DNA from: Achromobacter ruhlandii
GTDB taxonomy: Bacteria; Pseudomonadota; Gammaproteobacteria; Burkholderiales; Burkholderiaceae_B
Direction: 5' to 3'
Length of the DNA: 64,000 nucleotides
Assembly: GCF_902859695.1 (NCBI RefSeq)
Contig: NZ_CADIJL010000022.1
Span: 36,412-100,411, forward strand
Made by a program: the position numbers and the translations under genes. The notes below the pieces were generated by a model, which saw nothing but the letters and a program-made list of their open reading frames with translations, was not told the DNA's origin and ran no database searches. Positions 53,094-61,314 of the stretch are shown here, one piece after another. The stretch's first letter is position 1. The number at the start of each line of letters is the position of its first letter.

Positions 53094-54050
53094 ATGAAGC
53101 GCATCATCATGGCCGCCGCCCTGGCGCTGGCCGCAAGCAGCGGCGCGCAGGCCGCGTTTCCGGATCATCCGATCCGGCTGGTGGTGCCGTTCGGCGCCGG
53201 CGGCATCACCGACATCGTGGCGCGCCAGGTGGGCAAGGGCATGGGCGACGCGCTCGGCCAGAGCGTCGTGGTGGAAAACCGGCCTGGCGCCGGTGGCGTG
53301 ATCGCGGCGCAGGTGGCGGCGACGGCGCCGGCCGACGGGTATACGATTTTCATGGGCACGGTGGGCACGCAGGTGGTGAACCCGCTGATCTACGCCAAGC
53401 TCAGCTATGACCCCGACAAGTTCGCGCCGGTCGGGCTGGTGTCCGGCTCGCCCTATCTGCTGGCGGTGCGCGGCGATCTGCCGGCGGCGAATTTCGCGGA
53501 CTTCGTGGCGTATGCCAAGGCGCATCCGGCCAAGCTGAATTTCGGTTCGGCGGGTACGGCCAGTTCGCCGCACCTGGGGCTGGAGCTGCTGAAACTGACG
53601 GCGGGCGTGGACATCGTGCACGTGCCGTTCAAGAGCGGCAGCGAAGCGGTCAACGCGGCCATCGGCGGCCAGGTGGACGTGGTGATGGACGCCAGTCCGG
53701 TGATCATGCCGCACTTGGCTTCGGGCAAGCTGCGCGCGCTGGCGGTGGCGGCGGACCAGCGCCTGTCGTCGGCGCCGCAGGTGCCGGCCGCGGGGGAGGC
53801 CGGCGACGCCGGGCTGCAGATCAGTTCCTGGAATGCGTTCTTCGCGCCGGCCGGCACGCCGCCGGCGGTGCTGGAAAAACTCAACGCGGCGCTGCGCCAG
53901 ACGCTGGCCTCGCCCGAACTGAAGACGCGGCTGGCGGCGCAGGGCACGCAGCTCCATACCGGCGCGCCGGACGAATACCAGCGCTTCATCGCGGCCGAAA
54001 AGAAAAAATGGGCCGAGATCGTCAAGCGCGCCGATATCAGGATGGATTGA
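53094..54050 (+). CDS. Bug/TctC-family periplasmic binding protein
   Basis: 318 aa with signal peptide (MKRIIMAAALALAASSGAQA) and the Bug motifs IRLVVPFGAGGITDIVARQVG, ENRPGAGGV and VHVPFKSGSEAVNAAIGGQ. ATG 53094 has AAGGGG upstream. It is the first gene of an operon with a glutathione S-transferase and a class II aldolase family protein, so it probably binds the substrate of that pathway. Confidence 0.94.
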   Translation: MKRIIMAAALALAASSGAQAAFPDHPIRLVVPFGAGGITDIVARQVGKGMGDALGQSVVVENRPGAGGVIAAQVAATAPADGYTIFMGTVGTQVVNPLIYAKLSYDPDKFAPVGLVSGSPYLLAVRGDLPAANFADFVAYAKAHPAKLNFGSAGTASSPHLGLELLKLTAGVDIVHVPFKSGSEAVNAAIGGQVDVVMDASPVIMPHLASGKLRALAVAADQRLSSAPQVPAAGEAGDAGLQISSWNAFFAPAGTPPAVLEKLNAALRQTLASPELKTRLAAQGTQLHTGAPDEYQRFIAAEKKKWAEIVKRADIRMD

Positions 54051-54052
54051 GC

Positions 54053-54688
54053 ATGACGACGCATCCCCTGGCGGGACAGCCGCTGGAACTGGCCGACACG
54101 CTGCGTTCGGGCAATGCCTGGAAGGTCCGGCTGGCCTGCGGCTACATGGGGCTGGCGCTGACGCGCCGCACCTTCGACATCGTGCAGGGCGACCTGGAGA
54201 CCGAGGCCTTCGGCCGCATCAATCCGTGGCGGCAGGTGCCCGCGCTGCGCACGCCCGAAGGCGTGTGGCTGGCGGAGTCGCAGGCGATCCTGTGGTACCT
54301 GGGCCGGGGCACGCCCTGGCTGCCGGACGGGCGCCTGGCGCAGGCGCAGGTGGCCAGCTGGCTGAGTTTCGAGCAGACCCAGCACATGCACGCCTTCGCG
54401 CAGCCGCGGCTGCTGATCCACCTGCGCGGCACGGCGCGGGTGGATGACCCGGCGATGGTGGAGTGGCGCCGCATCGGCATGCGCGCGGCGGCCTGGATGG
54501 AGGCGCATCTGGCGGGCCGCGTCTTCCTGGTGGGCGAGGCGCCGACCATCGCCGACATCGCGCTCTATCCCTACACCAGCATGGCGGAGCAGGGCGGCTA
54601 CGACCTGTCCGCCTTTACCCATATCCACGCCTGGCTGGCGCGCATGCGCGCCCTGCCGGGCTTTACGCCGTTGTTGGAAACGGCATAG
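54053..54688 (+). CDS. glutathione S-transferase-like protein
   Basis: 211 aa with an N-terminal thioredoxin-like domain (SGNAWKVRLACGYMGL, VPALRTPEGVWLAESQAIL, the latter the glutathione-binding SNAIL-like motif) and an all-helical C-domain (GEAPTIADIALYPY N-cap box). ATG 54053 lies two bases after the Bug stop. It may be a ring-opening or ether-cleaving GST in the catabolism of the imported compound. Confidence 0.9.
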   Translation: MTTHPLAGQPLELADTLRSGNAWKVRLACGYMGLALTRRTFDIVQGDLETEAFGRINPWRQVPALRTPEGVWLAESQAILWYLGRGTPWLPDGRLAQAQVASWLSFEQTQHMHAFAQPRLLIHLRGTARVDDPAMVEWRRIGMRAAAWMEAHLAGRVFLVGEAPTIADIALYPYTSMAEQGGYDLSAFTHIHAWLARMRALPGFTPLLETA

Positions 54689-54701
54689 CGAGGAGTCAAA
54701 G

Positions 54702-55487
54702 ATGGCCGATACGATGCACTTGGGCAAGGATGAACTGATCGCGCGCGCCAAGGCCGAGATGCAGCGCCAGTTCGACACGCCCGACTGGACGCTGCGCGAG
54801 CGCCTGGCGCTGACCTGCCGCATCCTGTTCGACGGCGGGCACGATTCGGGCCTGGCGGGCCAGATCACGGCGCGGGCGCCGGAACCCAACCGCTACTACA
54901 CGCAGCGGCTGGGGCTGGGGTTCGACGAGATCACGGCCGGCAATCTGCTGCTGGTGGACGAAGACCTGCGGGTGCAGGAAGGCGGCGGCATGCCCAATCC
55001 GGCCAACCGCTTCCATTCCTGGATCTACCGGGCGCGGCCGGACGTCAACTGCATCATCCATACGCACCCGCTGCACGCGGCTTCGCTGTCGATGCTGGAG
55101 GTGCCGCTGGAGGTCTCGCACATGGACAACTGCCCGCTGTACGGCGACGTGGCGTTCCTGAAGGACTGGCCGGGCGTGCCGGTGGGCAACGAGGAAGGCG
55201 AGATCATCTCGGCGGCGCTGGGCGACAAGCGCGCCATCCTGCTGTCGCACCACGGCATGCTGGTGGCCGCGGGCACGGTGGAAGAGGCCTGCGTGCTGGC
55301 GCTGCAGTTCGAGCGCGCCGCCCGCATGCAGCTGCTGGCGATGGCGGCCGGCAAGATCCAGCCGATTCCGCCGGCGCTGGGGCATGAGGCGCACGACTGG
55401 ATCCTGACGCCCAAGCGCTCGCAGGTGGGCTTTTCGTATTACGCGCGGCGCGCGCTGCGCCAGCACCCGGACGTGCTGGACGCCTAA
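54702..55487 (+). CDS. class II aldolase/adducin-family protein
   Basis: 261 aa. Zinc-site histidines are in IIHTHPLHAASLS and the second His in LLSHHGMLVAAG, with GLAGQITAR near the N-terminus, the fold of fuculose-1-phosphate aldolase and related decarboxylases. ATG 54702 follows GAGGAG. Last of the Bug-GST-aldolase operon; the reaction is not assignable. Confidence 0.92.
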   Translation: MADTMHLGKDELIARAKAEMQRQFDTPDWTLRERLALTCRILFDGGHDSGLAGQITARAPEPNRYYTQRLGLGFDEITAGNLLLVDEDLRVQEGGGMPNPANRFHSWIYRARPDVNCIIHTHPLHAASLSMLEVPLEVSHMDNCPLYGDVAFLKDWPGVPVGNEEGEIISAALGDKRAILLSHHGMLVAAGTVEEACVLALQFERAARMQLLAMAAGKIQPIPPALGHEAHDWILTPKRSQVGFSYYARRALRQHPDVLDA

Positions 55488-55544
55488 CCTCCAGGCCGCG
55501 GGGCGGATCGATCGCGCGATGACTCGCGCTGTTCGGAGGGTGGG

Positions 55545-57953
55545 CTAGAACGTCGCTCGCAGCGCGAGCCGGATCGCGCGCGGCTGTCCGAAGAAGTTCC
55601 AGTAGTTGTCGTTGCCGACGGTCTGGTAGTAGGTGCGATCGAACAGGTTGTCGACGTTCAGTTGCAGCGCTAGGTTCTTATTGACGTCGTAGACCGCATG
55701 CAGGCCAACCAGGGTGTAGGGCGCCTGGCGGATCCGGTATGGCGTGTCCGCGTCGGGGCTGCTCGATTCGTAGATGCCGCTTTGGGCGTAGACCGAGCCA
55801 CCTACGCGCAGCTTGTTCCACTGGCCAGGCAGGCGGTAGTCGGTCGAGGCTTTCAACAGGTGGCGCGGGGTGTTGCTGGAGAAGGCCTGGCCGGATTGCT
55901 CACCCTGCACGTATTTGGAGACCGTATAGGTATAGCCCAGGCTGACGTTCCAGGCGGGCGTGATGGCGCCGTTTATTTCCAGGTCGAGGCCGCGGTTGCG
56001 CACTTTCTCGGCGGCACGGTAGCACGAGAAGATGCCTGGCGGGCACAGGTCGCTGTCGTTGACCAGGTTGGCGCGGCCCTTCTGGTCGGCCTGGAACAGC
56101 GCCAGCGCGGCATTCAGGCGGCGGTCCAGGAATTCGCCTTTGAGGCCGATTTCGTAGTTCTGCCCGGTCATGGGCTTGAGAACGTTGCCGTCGACGCCGA
56201 TGTTTTCCTGCGGCTTGAAGATCTCGGTATAACTGGCGTAGGCCGACAGGTTCGGATTCAGGTCCTGCACCACGCCCGCGTAGGGCGTGATCTTGCCGCG
56301 CTTCTCGTAGCGGCTTTCGGTGCGCACGGTGGTCTGGGCATAGCGGTCGAACTCGAACCAGCTGACGCGTGCGCCGACGATCAGCTTGGTGCTGTCGGTC
56401 AGGCTGAAGCGCCCGGCCGAATAGACGCCTTGCTGCTTCTGGGTGATGTTGTACTTCCACATGTGGGCGTCCAGGCCGGTGGGCGCCGGGGGATCGAATG
56501 CGCCCAGGTCGTTCATGTCAACCAGGTAGCGGTAGCTGGCGTCGCGTCCCCCGTGGTAGTCGAAGTTGTCCTTGCGGCTGGAGGCGCCCACCACCAGTTC
56601 ATGCTGGCGGCCCAGCAACGTGAACGGACCCGAGGCGTAGGCGTCCAGGCCCCACTGCGTGTCGTCGTACTGGAACAGGCGCGGGTTGAGCGTGAACACA
56701 TCGCCGTCGACGCGCTGGGTGTAGTTGCCCAGGAAGTCTGACTTGGCGGACAGCCAGTTGCCGGCCAGCGTCAGCTTCCAACCGTTGGCGAGCTCGTGGC
56801 GGGCATCGGCGAACAGGTTGGTGTTGCGCTTGTTCAGGTAGTTCCAGCTGCCCACCAGCGAGGTCTTGCGGCGCATGGGGTAGAAATCGCCGTCGGCCTG
56901 GACGGGCAGCCCCGACCAGTCGTAGCCGCGGTTGCGGTCCTTCTGGTAGCTGATGCCGGCGGACAGTGTGGTGGCCGGGCCCAGGTCGCCTTCCAGGATG
57001 CCGTAGAACAGCTGGTTGTCCTTGTCCGCGCGACGCTTGAAATCGCCGCCATCGGTGTAGGCTATGACGGCGCGCCCGCGCAGGGTCGCGGCTTCGTTCA
57101 GCGGCGACGAGACATCGAGCATACTGCGATAGCTGTCCCAGGAGCCGGCCGACAGGGTCAGCGTGCCGTGGGGGGCGGCCGTCGGCCGCTTGCGCACCAG
57201 GTTGATCGCGGCCGAGGGGTTGCCGGCGCCTTCCAGCAGGCCGGTGGCGCCGCGCACGACTTCCACGCGGTCGTAGATCTCGGTGGTGGGCTTGTTGATC
57301 GCGTCGAAAGAATAGGCATTGCTGATGTTGGTGGCGATACCGTCGATCTGCAGGTTGTCGACCAGTTGGCCGCGCGCGAAATAGACCGATCGCTCGGCGC
57401 CGTTCTGCACGATGGCGATGCCGGTGGTCGCCTGCAACACGTCGTCGAGGGTCTGCATGGACTGGTCGTCCATGCGCTGGCGCGTCACCACGGTGACCGA
57501 TTGCGGCGTCTCGCGCGGCGACAGGTTAAGGCGCGTGGCGCTGTTGCTGGCCGACACCACATAGGTGCCGGCGGTGCTCGCGGGCAGTTCCGCGCCGCTG
57601 ACCGTGACCGGCGCCAGCGTCGGGATGGCGCCGGGGCGGCGCCGCAGTGTCAGCGTGCCATCGGCGACTCGCGCAGGCTCCAGGCCGCTGTCGGCCAGCG
57701 CCAGGCGCAGGGCGGCGTCGACCGTGTACAGGCCCTGGATCGGCGGGGCCTGGCGGCCTCGGACCATCTTCGGGTCATAGGACAGCACGGCCTGGCCGCG
57801 CTGCGCGATCTCCGTCAGGGTGACATCCAGGCTGGCGGCCGGCAGGTCGAAGGCGAGGGCGGCGCGCGTCTGCGCGTGGGTGGGCAGGCTGGAAACGGAC
57901 ACCGCCACGGCGAAGGCCGCGCAGGACAGATGACGAGGGTGCAGTACGCGCAT
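55545..57953 (-). CDS. TonB-dependent siderophore receptor with STN signalling domain
   Basis: 802-aa outer-membrane receptor. Signal peptide ends near THAQT; the N-terminal STN (secretin/TonB) domain lies at about 35-85, the plug at about 120-230 (VTVVTRQRMDDQSMQTLDDV) and the 22-strand barrel after it, ending IRLALRATF. ATG 57953 has GGAG upstream. The STN domain contacts the FecR-type anti-sigma factor encoded 92 bp upstream. Overall FhuE/ferric-siderophore type; the ligand is not known. Confidence 0.94.
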   Translation of the reverse strand: MRVLHPRHLSCAAFAVAVSVSSLPTHAQTRAALAFDLPAASLDVTLTEIAQRGQAVLSYDPKMVRGRQAPPIQGLYTVDAALRLALADSGLEPARVADGTLTLRRRPGAIPTLAPVTVSGAELPASTAGTYVVSASNSATRLNLSPRETPQSVTVVTRQRMDDQSMQTLDDVLQATTGIAIVQNGAERSVYFARGQLVDNLQIDGIATNISNAYSFDAINKPTTEIYDRVEVVRGATGLLEGAGNPSAAINLVRKRPTAAPHGTLTLSAGSWDSYRSMLDVSSPLNEAATLRGRAVIAYTDGGDFKRRADKDNQLFYGILEGDLGPATTLSAGISYQKDRNRGYDWSGLPVQADGDFYPMRRKTSLVGSWNYLNKRNTNLFADARHELANGWKLTLAGNWLSAKSDFLGNYTQRVDGDVFTLNPRLFQYDDTQWGLDAYASGPFTLLGRQHELVVGASSRKDNFDYHGGRDASYRYLVDMNDLGAFDPPAPTGLDAHMWKYNITQKQQGVYSAGRFSLTDSTKLIVGARVSWFEFDRYAQTTVRTESRYEKRGKITPYAGVVQDLNPNLSAYASYTEIFKPQENIGVDGNVLKPMTGQNYEIGLKGEFLDRRLNAALALFQADQKGRANLVNDSDLCPPGIFSCYRAAEKVRNRGLDLEINGAITPAWNVSLGYTYTVSKYVQGEQSGQAFSSNTPRHLLKASTDYRLPGQWNKLRVGGSVYAQSGIYESSSPDADTPYRIRQAPYTLVGLHAVYDVNKNLALQLNVDNLFDRTYYQTVGNDNYWNFFGQPRAIRLALRATF

Positions 57954-58045
57954 GAGGTTCTCCGATACGTTGCGCACAGTGATATGTAGACATGTGCCGC
58001 GAGAACGGAAAAGTGACAGTCCCGATGCAAAAAAACTGGCCGGAT

Positions 58046-59011
58046 TCAGATGGCGTGGGTGTCGATCAGGGTCAGCCAGCGCGTGTAGCGCCGCACGGAC
58101 AGCGGCAGAGTGTGCGCCAGGGCGCTCAGCGCCCGGTCGGTGTCGTCCAGCGGATAGCTGCCGGACACCTCCAGCGCCGCCGCTTGCGGGCTGACGCGCA
58201 ATACGCCAGCGCGATACCGGCCAAGCGCCGCGATGACGTCGCCCAGGGGTTGGTCGCGCACCTGCAGCCAGCCGGTGCGCCATGCCGCCGCGCCTTCCTG
58301 ACCGGCGGCGGGCGCGTCGATCCAGTCGTTGCCGTAGCGTGCGCCCTGGCCCGCGGCCAGTGTCAGGCGGCGGGCGCCGCGGGTGACGATGTCGATGCCG
58401 TCGCCGAGCGCGACGGCCTGGCTGGCGTGGGCTTCCTGCCGGACCATGTAGGTTGCGCCGGTGCTGCGCACATCGCCATGCCGTGTACGCACCGAGAAGA
58501 CCGCGGCCAGGGCGGCGCGCGGCAGGGCGATCACGGCGCCTTCCCGCAAGTGCACGGTGCGCGCGCCCGCGGCGAAATCCAGGTCCACGCGGCTGCGGGC
58601 ATCCAGTGTCAGCAGGCTGCCGTCGGGCAGGGTGACCTGGCGGCGTTCGCCGGTCGCGGTGCCCAGGTCGGCGGTCAGGTTGGCCAGCGGCGTCACGCGA
58701 TTGGCCACCCAGGCACCGCTTGCGGCCGCGCCCGCCAGGCCGGCTGCGCCCAACAGGACACGCCGGCGGGCTGGCCGCACCAGGGCCTGGCGCAGGGTGT
58801 CGTGCCGGTTCTTGAGCACCGTGTCGAGTCGACCGACCGACTGTGTCAGCCCCTGCTGCAACCGCACCCAGGCGTGTTCGTGCGCCGGATCAGCGGCACG
58901 CCAGGCGGCGCAAGCGGCGCGGTCGGCGTCGGTCGCGTCGCCCGAGGTCAGCTTGAGCCAGAAGCCGATGGCGCGGTCGCCGGTCTCGGCGGGGGGCGGA
59001 GTCCGACTCAT
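58046..59011 (-). CDS. FecR-family anti-sigma factor
   Basis: 321 aa. An N-terminal cytoplasmic DUF4880-type segment (AACAAWRAADPAHEHAWVRLQ), one TM helix (about 88-106) and a periplasmic FecR domain (VTLPDGSLLTLDARSRVDLDF). The start overlaps the FecI stop by 4 bp. It holds the sigma factor until the receptor's STN domain signals. Confidence 0.94.
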   Translation of the reverse strand: MSRTPPPAETGDRAIGFWLKLTSGDATDADRAACAAWRAADPAHEHAWVRLQQGLTQSVGRLDTVLKNRHDTLRQALVRPARRRVLLGAAGLAGAAASGAWVANRVTPLANLTADLGTATGERRQVTLPDGSLLTLDARSRVDLDFAAGARTVHLREGAVIALPRAALAAVFSVRTRHGDVRSTGATYMVRQEAHASQAVALGDGIDIVTRGARRLTLAAGQGARYGNDWIDAPAAGQEGAAAWRTGWLQVRDQPLGDVIAALGRYRAGVLRVSPQAAALEVSGSYPLDDTDRALSALAHTLPLSVRRYTRWLTLIDTHAI

Positions 59012-59523
59012 GGCGCGTCCGCCAGCGCGTAGCAGCGCCGCAGGGCTTGCGCGATGTACTGCCGAACCATGCTGACCGAGACTCCCAGCGTGGCGGCGAT
59101 CTCCTTGTGGGTCAGGCCGTCGAGCTGGCTGTAAAGAAAGGCCGCGCGCGCCTTTGCCGACAGGCCATCGAGCATCTGGTCGACGCGCTGCAGCGTCTGC
59201 AGGATCGACAACTGTTCCTGCGGTGACGGGGCGTAGGGTTCGTCCTGCTGCAGCAGGCTGTCGAGCCACGCGGCTTCGAGTTCACGGCGTCGCCAGAGTT
59301 TCCAGACCAGGCGCTTGGCGATGGTGATGATCAGTGCGCGCGGTTCGCGCACGGACGCCAGCCGGGGCGTCTGGATCAGTTGGACGAAGGTGTCGCCCGC
59401 CACGTCTTCGGCGTCCTCGAGATTGCGTAGCCGCGAGTACAGGCGGCCCAGCAGCCAGGGCCGGTCGTGCGCGTAGATGCGGACCAGCAGGGCCTGGTCT
59501 TGGACGAGAGAGGGCGGAAGCAT
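59008..59523 (-). CDS. FecI-type ECF sigma factor
   Basis: 171 aa with sigma-2 (RLRNLEDAEDVAGDTFVQLIQ) and sigma-4 (LDGLTHKEIAATLGVSVSMV) regions of the iron-starvation group. ATG 59523 was chosen; an upstream TTG 59535 is possible. It heads the FecI-FecR-receptor unit. A Fur-box-like element lies 20 bp upstream, so iron repression is likely. Confidence 0.94.
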   Translation of the reverse strand: MLPPSLVQDQALLVRIYAHDRPWLLGRLYSRLRNLEDAEDVAGDTFVQLIQTPRLASVREPRALIITIAKRLVWKLWRRRELEAAWLDSLLQQDEPYAPSPQEQLSILQTLQRVDQMLDGLSAKARAAFLYSQLDGLTHKEIAATLGVSVSMVRQYIAQALRRCYALADAP

Positions 59524-59542
59524 GGAGCGTGGCAATAGTTGT

Positions 59543-59561
59543 GCAAATGCAAATCAGTCGC
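59543..59561. promoter_or_regulatory. candidate Fur box upstream of the sigma gene
   Basis: GCAAATGCAAATCAGTCGC matches the 19-bp Fur consensus at 12 of 19 positions, seen as two GCAAAT hexamers and an inverted AGTCGC. It lies between the fecI-like gene and the divergent XRE-cupin gene, nearer the former. Confidence 0.45.
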
Positions 59562-59679
59562 ATTCTAGCGCAGACGTGGGAGATGCTCCGCCGGCCATGC
59601 GTGATCGACGCGGACCCTGGCTCGACGCAACGGCGGCTTTCGGGCATTCTTATCGGTCGTGTCCGCCATTTTCCCGCCC

Positions 59680-60234
59680 ATGATCGACCTGCCCCATCGC
59701 CTGCGCGCGCTGCGCCGCCAGCAATCCCTGTCCCTGGAACAGCTGGGCGAACGCACGGGCCTGACCAAGAGCTATCTTTCCAAGCTGGAGCGAGGTCTGA
59801 GCGAACCTTCGATCTCCACCGTGCTGCGCCTGGCCGAAGCCTATGGCGTGGGCGTGTCGCAACTGGTGGGGGGCGATGGCGCGGCGCAGGACGAGGTCGT
59901 CAGCCTGGTGCGCGTGGCCGATCGCGAGGCGCTGCAACGGCGCGACCTGGGCAACGAATACCACTACGAGTCGCTGGCCGGGCGCCGCAAGGTCAAGGCC
60001 ATGGAACCCTTCATCGTGCACCCGCCGCGTGAATTTCCCGACGCCGCCGCGGTCTTTCCGCATCCCGGCGAGGAATTCCTGCTGGTGCTCAAGGGCGCCA
60101 TCGAGGTCCAGGTGGGCGAACGCGCGTTCCGCCTGGACGCCGGCGATTCCCTCTATTTCGATTCCGAACTGCCGCATCGCATGCGCACGGTCAGCCGCGG
60201 CGCGGCCGAGGTGCTGGTGGTGGCGGCGCATTGA
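59680..60234 (+). CDS. XRE-cupin transcriptional regulator
   Basis: 184 aa. XRE HTH at residues 5-60 (LSLEQLGERTGLTKSYLSKL) and a C-terminal cupin_2 domain (about 110-182, HPGEEFLLVLKGAIEVQVG). This is the PuuR-like architecture of small regulators controlling amine or amino acid genes. A GTG at 59659 is possible, and no clear ribosome-binding site was seen. It is followed 16 bp later by a small cupin gene. Confidence 0.9.
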   Translation: MIDLPHRLRALRRQQSLSLEQLGERTGLTKSYLSKLERGLSEPSISTVLRLAEAYGVGVSQLVGGDGAAQDEVVSLVRVADREALQRRDLGNEYHYESLAGRRKVKAMEPFIVHPPREFPDAAAVFPHPGEEFLLVLKGAIEVQVGERAFRLDAGDSLYFDSELPHRMRTVSRGAAEVLVVAAH

Positions 60235-60250
60235 TTCCAAGGAAAATGCA

Positions 60251-60616
60251 GTGAAGCATGATCAATCGCGGCTGGTCCGCATCGATGCCGGCCCCATGAA
60301 GAATCCGGTGCCGGGCAAGCCCAAGCGTCCCATTTCGGGCGACGCGGCGTTCCGCACCGTGACCGCCTTCGAAGGCAATGGCGGCCGCGCCGAGGCCGGC
60401 GTGTGGGAAAGCACCGCCGGCAGTTTCCAGTCCAACACCACCGGCTACATCGAGTTCGGCTACATCGTCGAAGGCGCGGCGCGCCTGGTCGATCCGGACG
60501 GCACCGTGCATGAACTGACCGTGGGCGAGGCCTTCGTGATGCCGGAGGGCTATACCGGCCGCTGGGAAGTGGACCAGTTCGTCAAGAAGATCTATTTCAT
60601 CAGCCGCACCGCCTGA
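60251..60616 (+). CDS. small cupin (DUF861/EutQ-like) protein
   Basis: 121-aa single-domain cupin starting at GTG 60251 with AAGGAAA upstream. EFGYIVEGAARLVDPDGTVHEL and GEAFVMPEGYTGRWEV match the (S)-ureidoglycine aminohydrolase/EutQ-type cupin_3 family. It is in an operon with the XRE-cupin regulator. Its ligand is unknown. Confidence 0.88.
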   Translation: MKHDQSRLVRIDAGPMKNPVPGKPKRPISGDAAFRTVTAFEGNGGRAEAGVWESTAGSFQSNTTGYIEFGYIVEGAARLVDPDGTVHELTVGEAFVMPEGYTGRWEVDQFVKKIYFISRTA

Positions 60617-60635
60617 AGCCCGCTGGACAATCGCC

Positions 60636-60660
60636 GCCACGGCTCGAACAGCGCCGTGGC
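60636..60660. terminator. hairpin between convergent genes
   Basis: GCCACGGC/GCCGTGGC perfect 8-bp stem with a 9-base loop, 20 bp after the cupin stop and 26 bp from the end of the convergent secreted-protein gene. No T-run. Confidence 0.5.
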
Positions 60661-60685
60661 ATGCACGCGTGACGGCGCGCGCCCG

Positions 60686-61054
60686 TTACGGCGCGGGTCG
60701 CTGCGGGTAGGCCGAGGTGCCGAAGGTGTTGCCCATGCGGTTGCCGATGGTGGCGGGCGTGGGCAGGCCCATCTGGTTGGGCGGCCGCTGCGTGATCGCT
60801 TCGGAGCCGAGCGTGGGCGGCGGCTTGGGCGCGGCGTCGGGCGCCATTTTCTGGTTCAGGCAGTCATACGACAGGGCATGGTAGCCGTTGACCTCGGTGT
60901 CGATGCAGGCCCGGGCGGCGGGCTTGGCTGCCGGCTGGGCGGCCGGGGGCGCCGGCGTGGGCGTCGCCTGGGCGCCCGCCAGCAGGGGCGTTGCCGCCAG
61001 CGCCGCCAGCAACAGCAGGCTGGCGTGGCGCGAAGAGGGGCGATGTGTGCGCAT
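60686..61054 (-). CDS. secreted Pro/Ala-rich hypothetical protein
   Basis: 122 aa with a signal peptide (hydrophobic LLLLAALAATPLLAGAQA) and a mature part that begins with a Pro/Ala/Lys linker, followed by a small conserved-looking segment with two cysteines (ARACIDTEVNGYHALSYDCLNQKM). Not recognised. Divergent from the surface-signalling locus with a 260-bp gap. Confidence 0.65.
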   Translation of the reverse strand: MRTHRPSSRHASLLLLAALAATPLLAGAQATPTPAPPAAQPAAKPAARACIDTEVNGYHALSYDCLNQKMAPDAAPKPPPTLGSEAITQRPPNQMGLPTPATIGNRMGNTFGTSAYPQRPAP

Positions 61055-61168
61055 GCGGGCTCCTTTGAAAAGGCCCGGCGGCCCGGGGCCGCCATGCCGT
61101 CAGTATAGGGACGGATGACGCCGCGCAGGTGACGATTGCGTGGCGGCCTGCCGTGACGCGGATGTGGC

Positions 61169-61202
61169 GTGTCACGATTGCGTCATTCGCGCGTCCTAGC
61201 AT
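61169..61202 (+). promoter_or_regulatory. candidate PhoB-dependent promoter (Pho box plus -10)
   Basis: GTGTCAC-GATT-GCGTCAT (61169-61186) matches the two heptamers of the Pho box CTGTCAT-N4-CTGTCAT at 10 of 14 positions with the exact spacer. TAGCAT (61197-61202) follows after 10 bp, the normal distance of a PhoB-activated -10. A second ACGATTGCGT copy lies 42 bp upstream (61132-61141), four helical turns away. Confidence 0.5.
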
Positions 61203-61314
61203 GGCGCCTTTCCTACGAGACGGGTGCGCGGGCGCCCGCGACAATGGCCATGCCTGGCATTTTTCCTCCATGTTGGCGTCGATGACCTTCGCCTGTCCGC
61301 CGGGCAGGGGCTGG

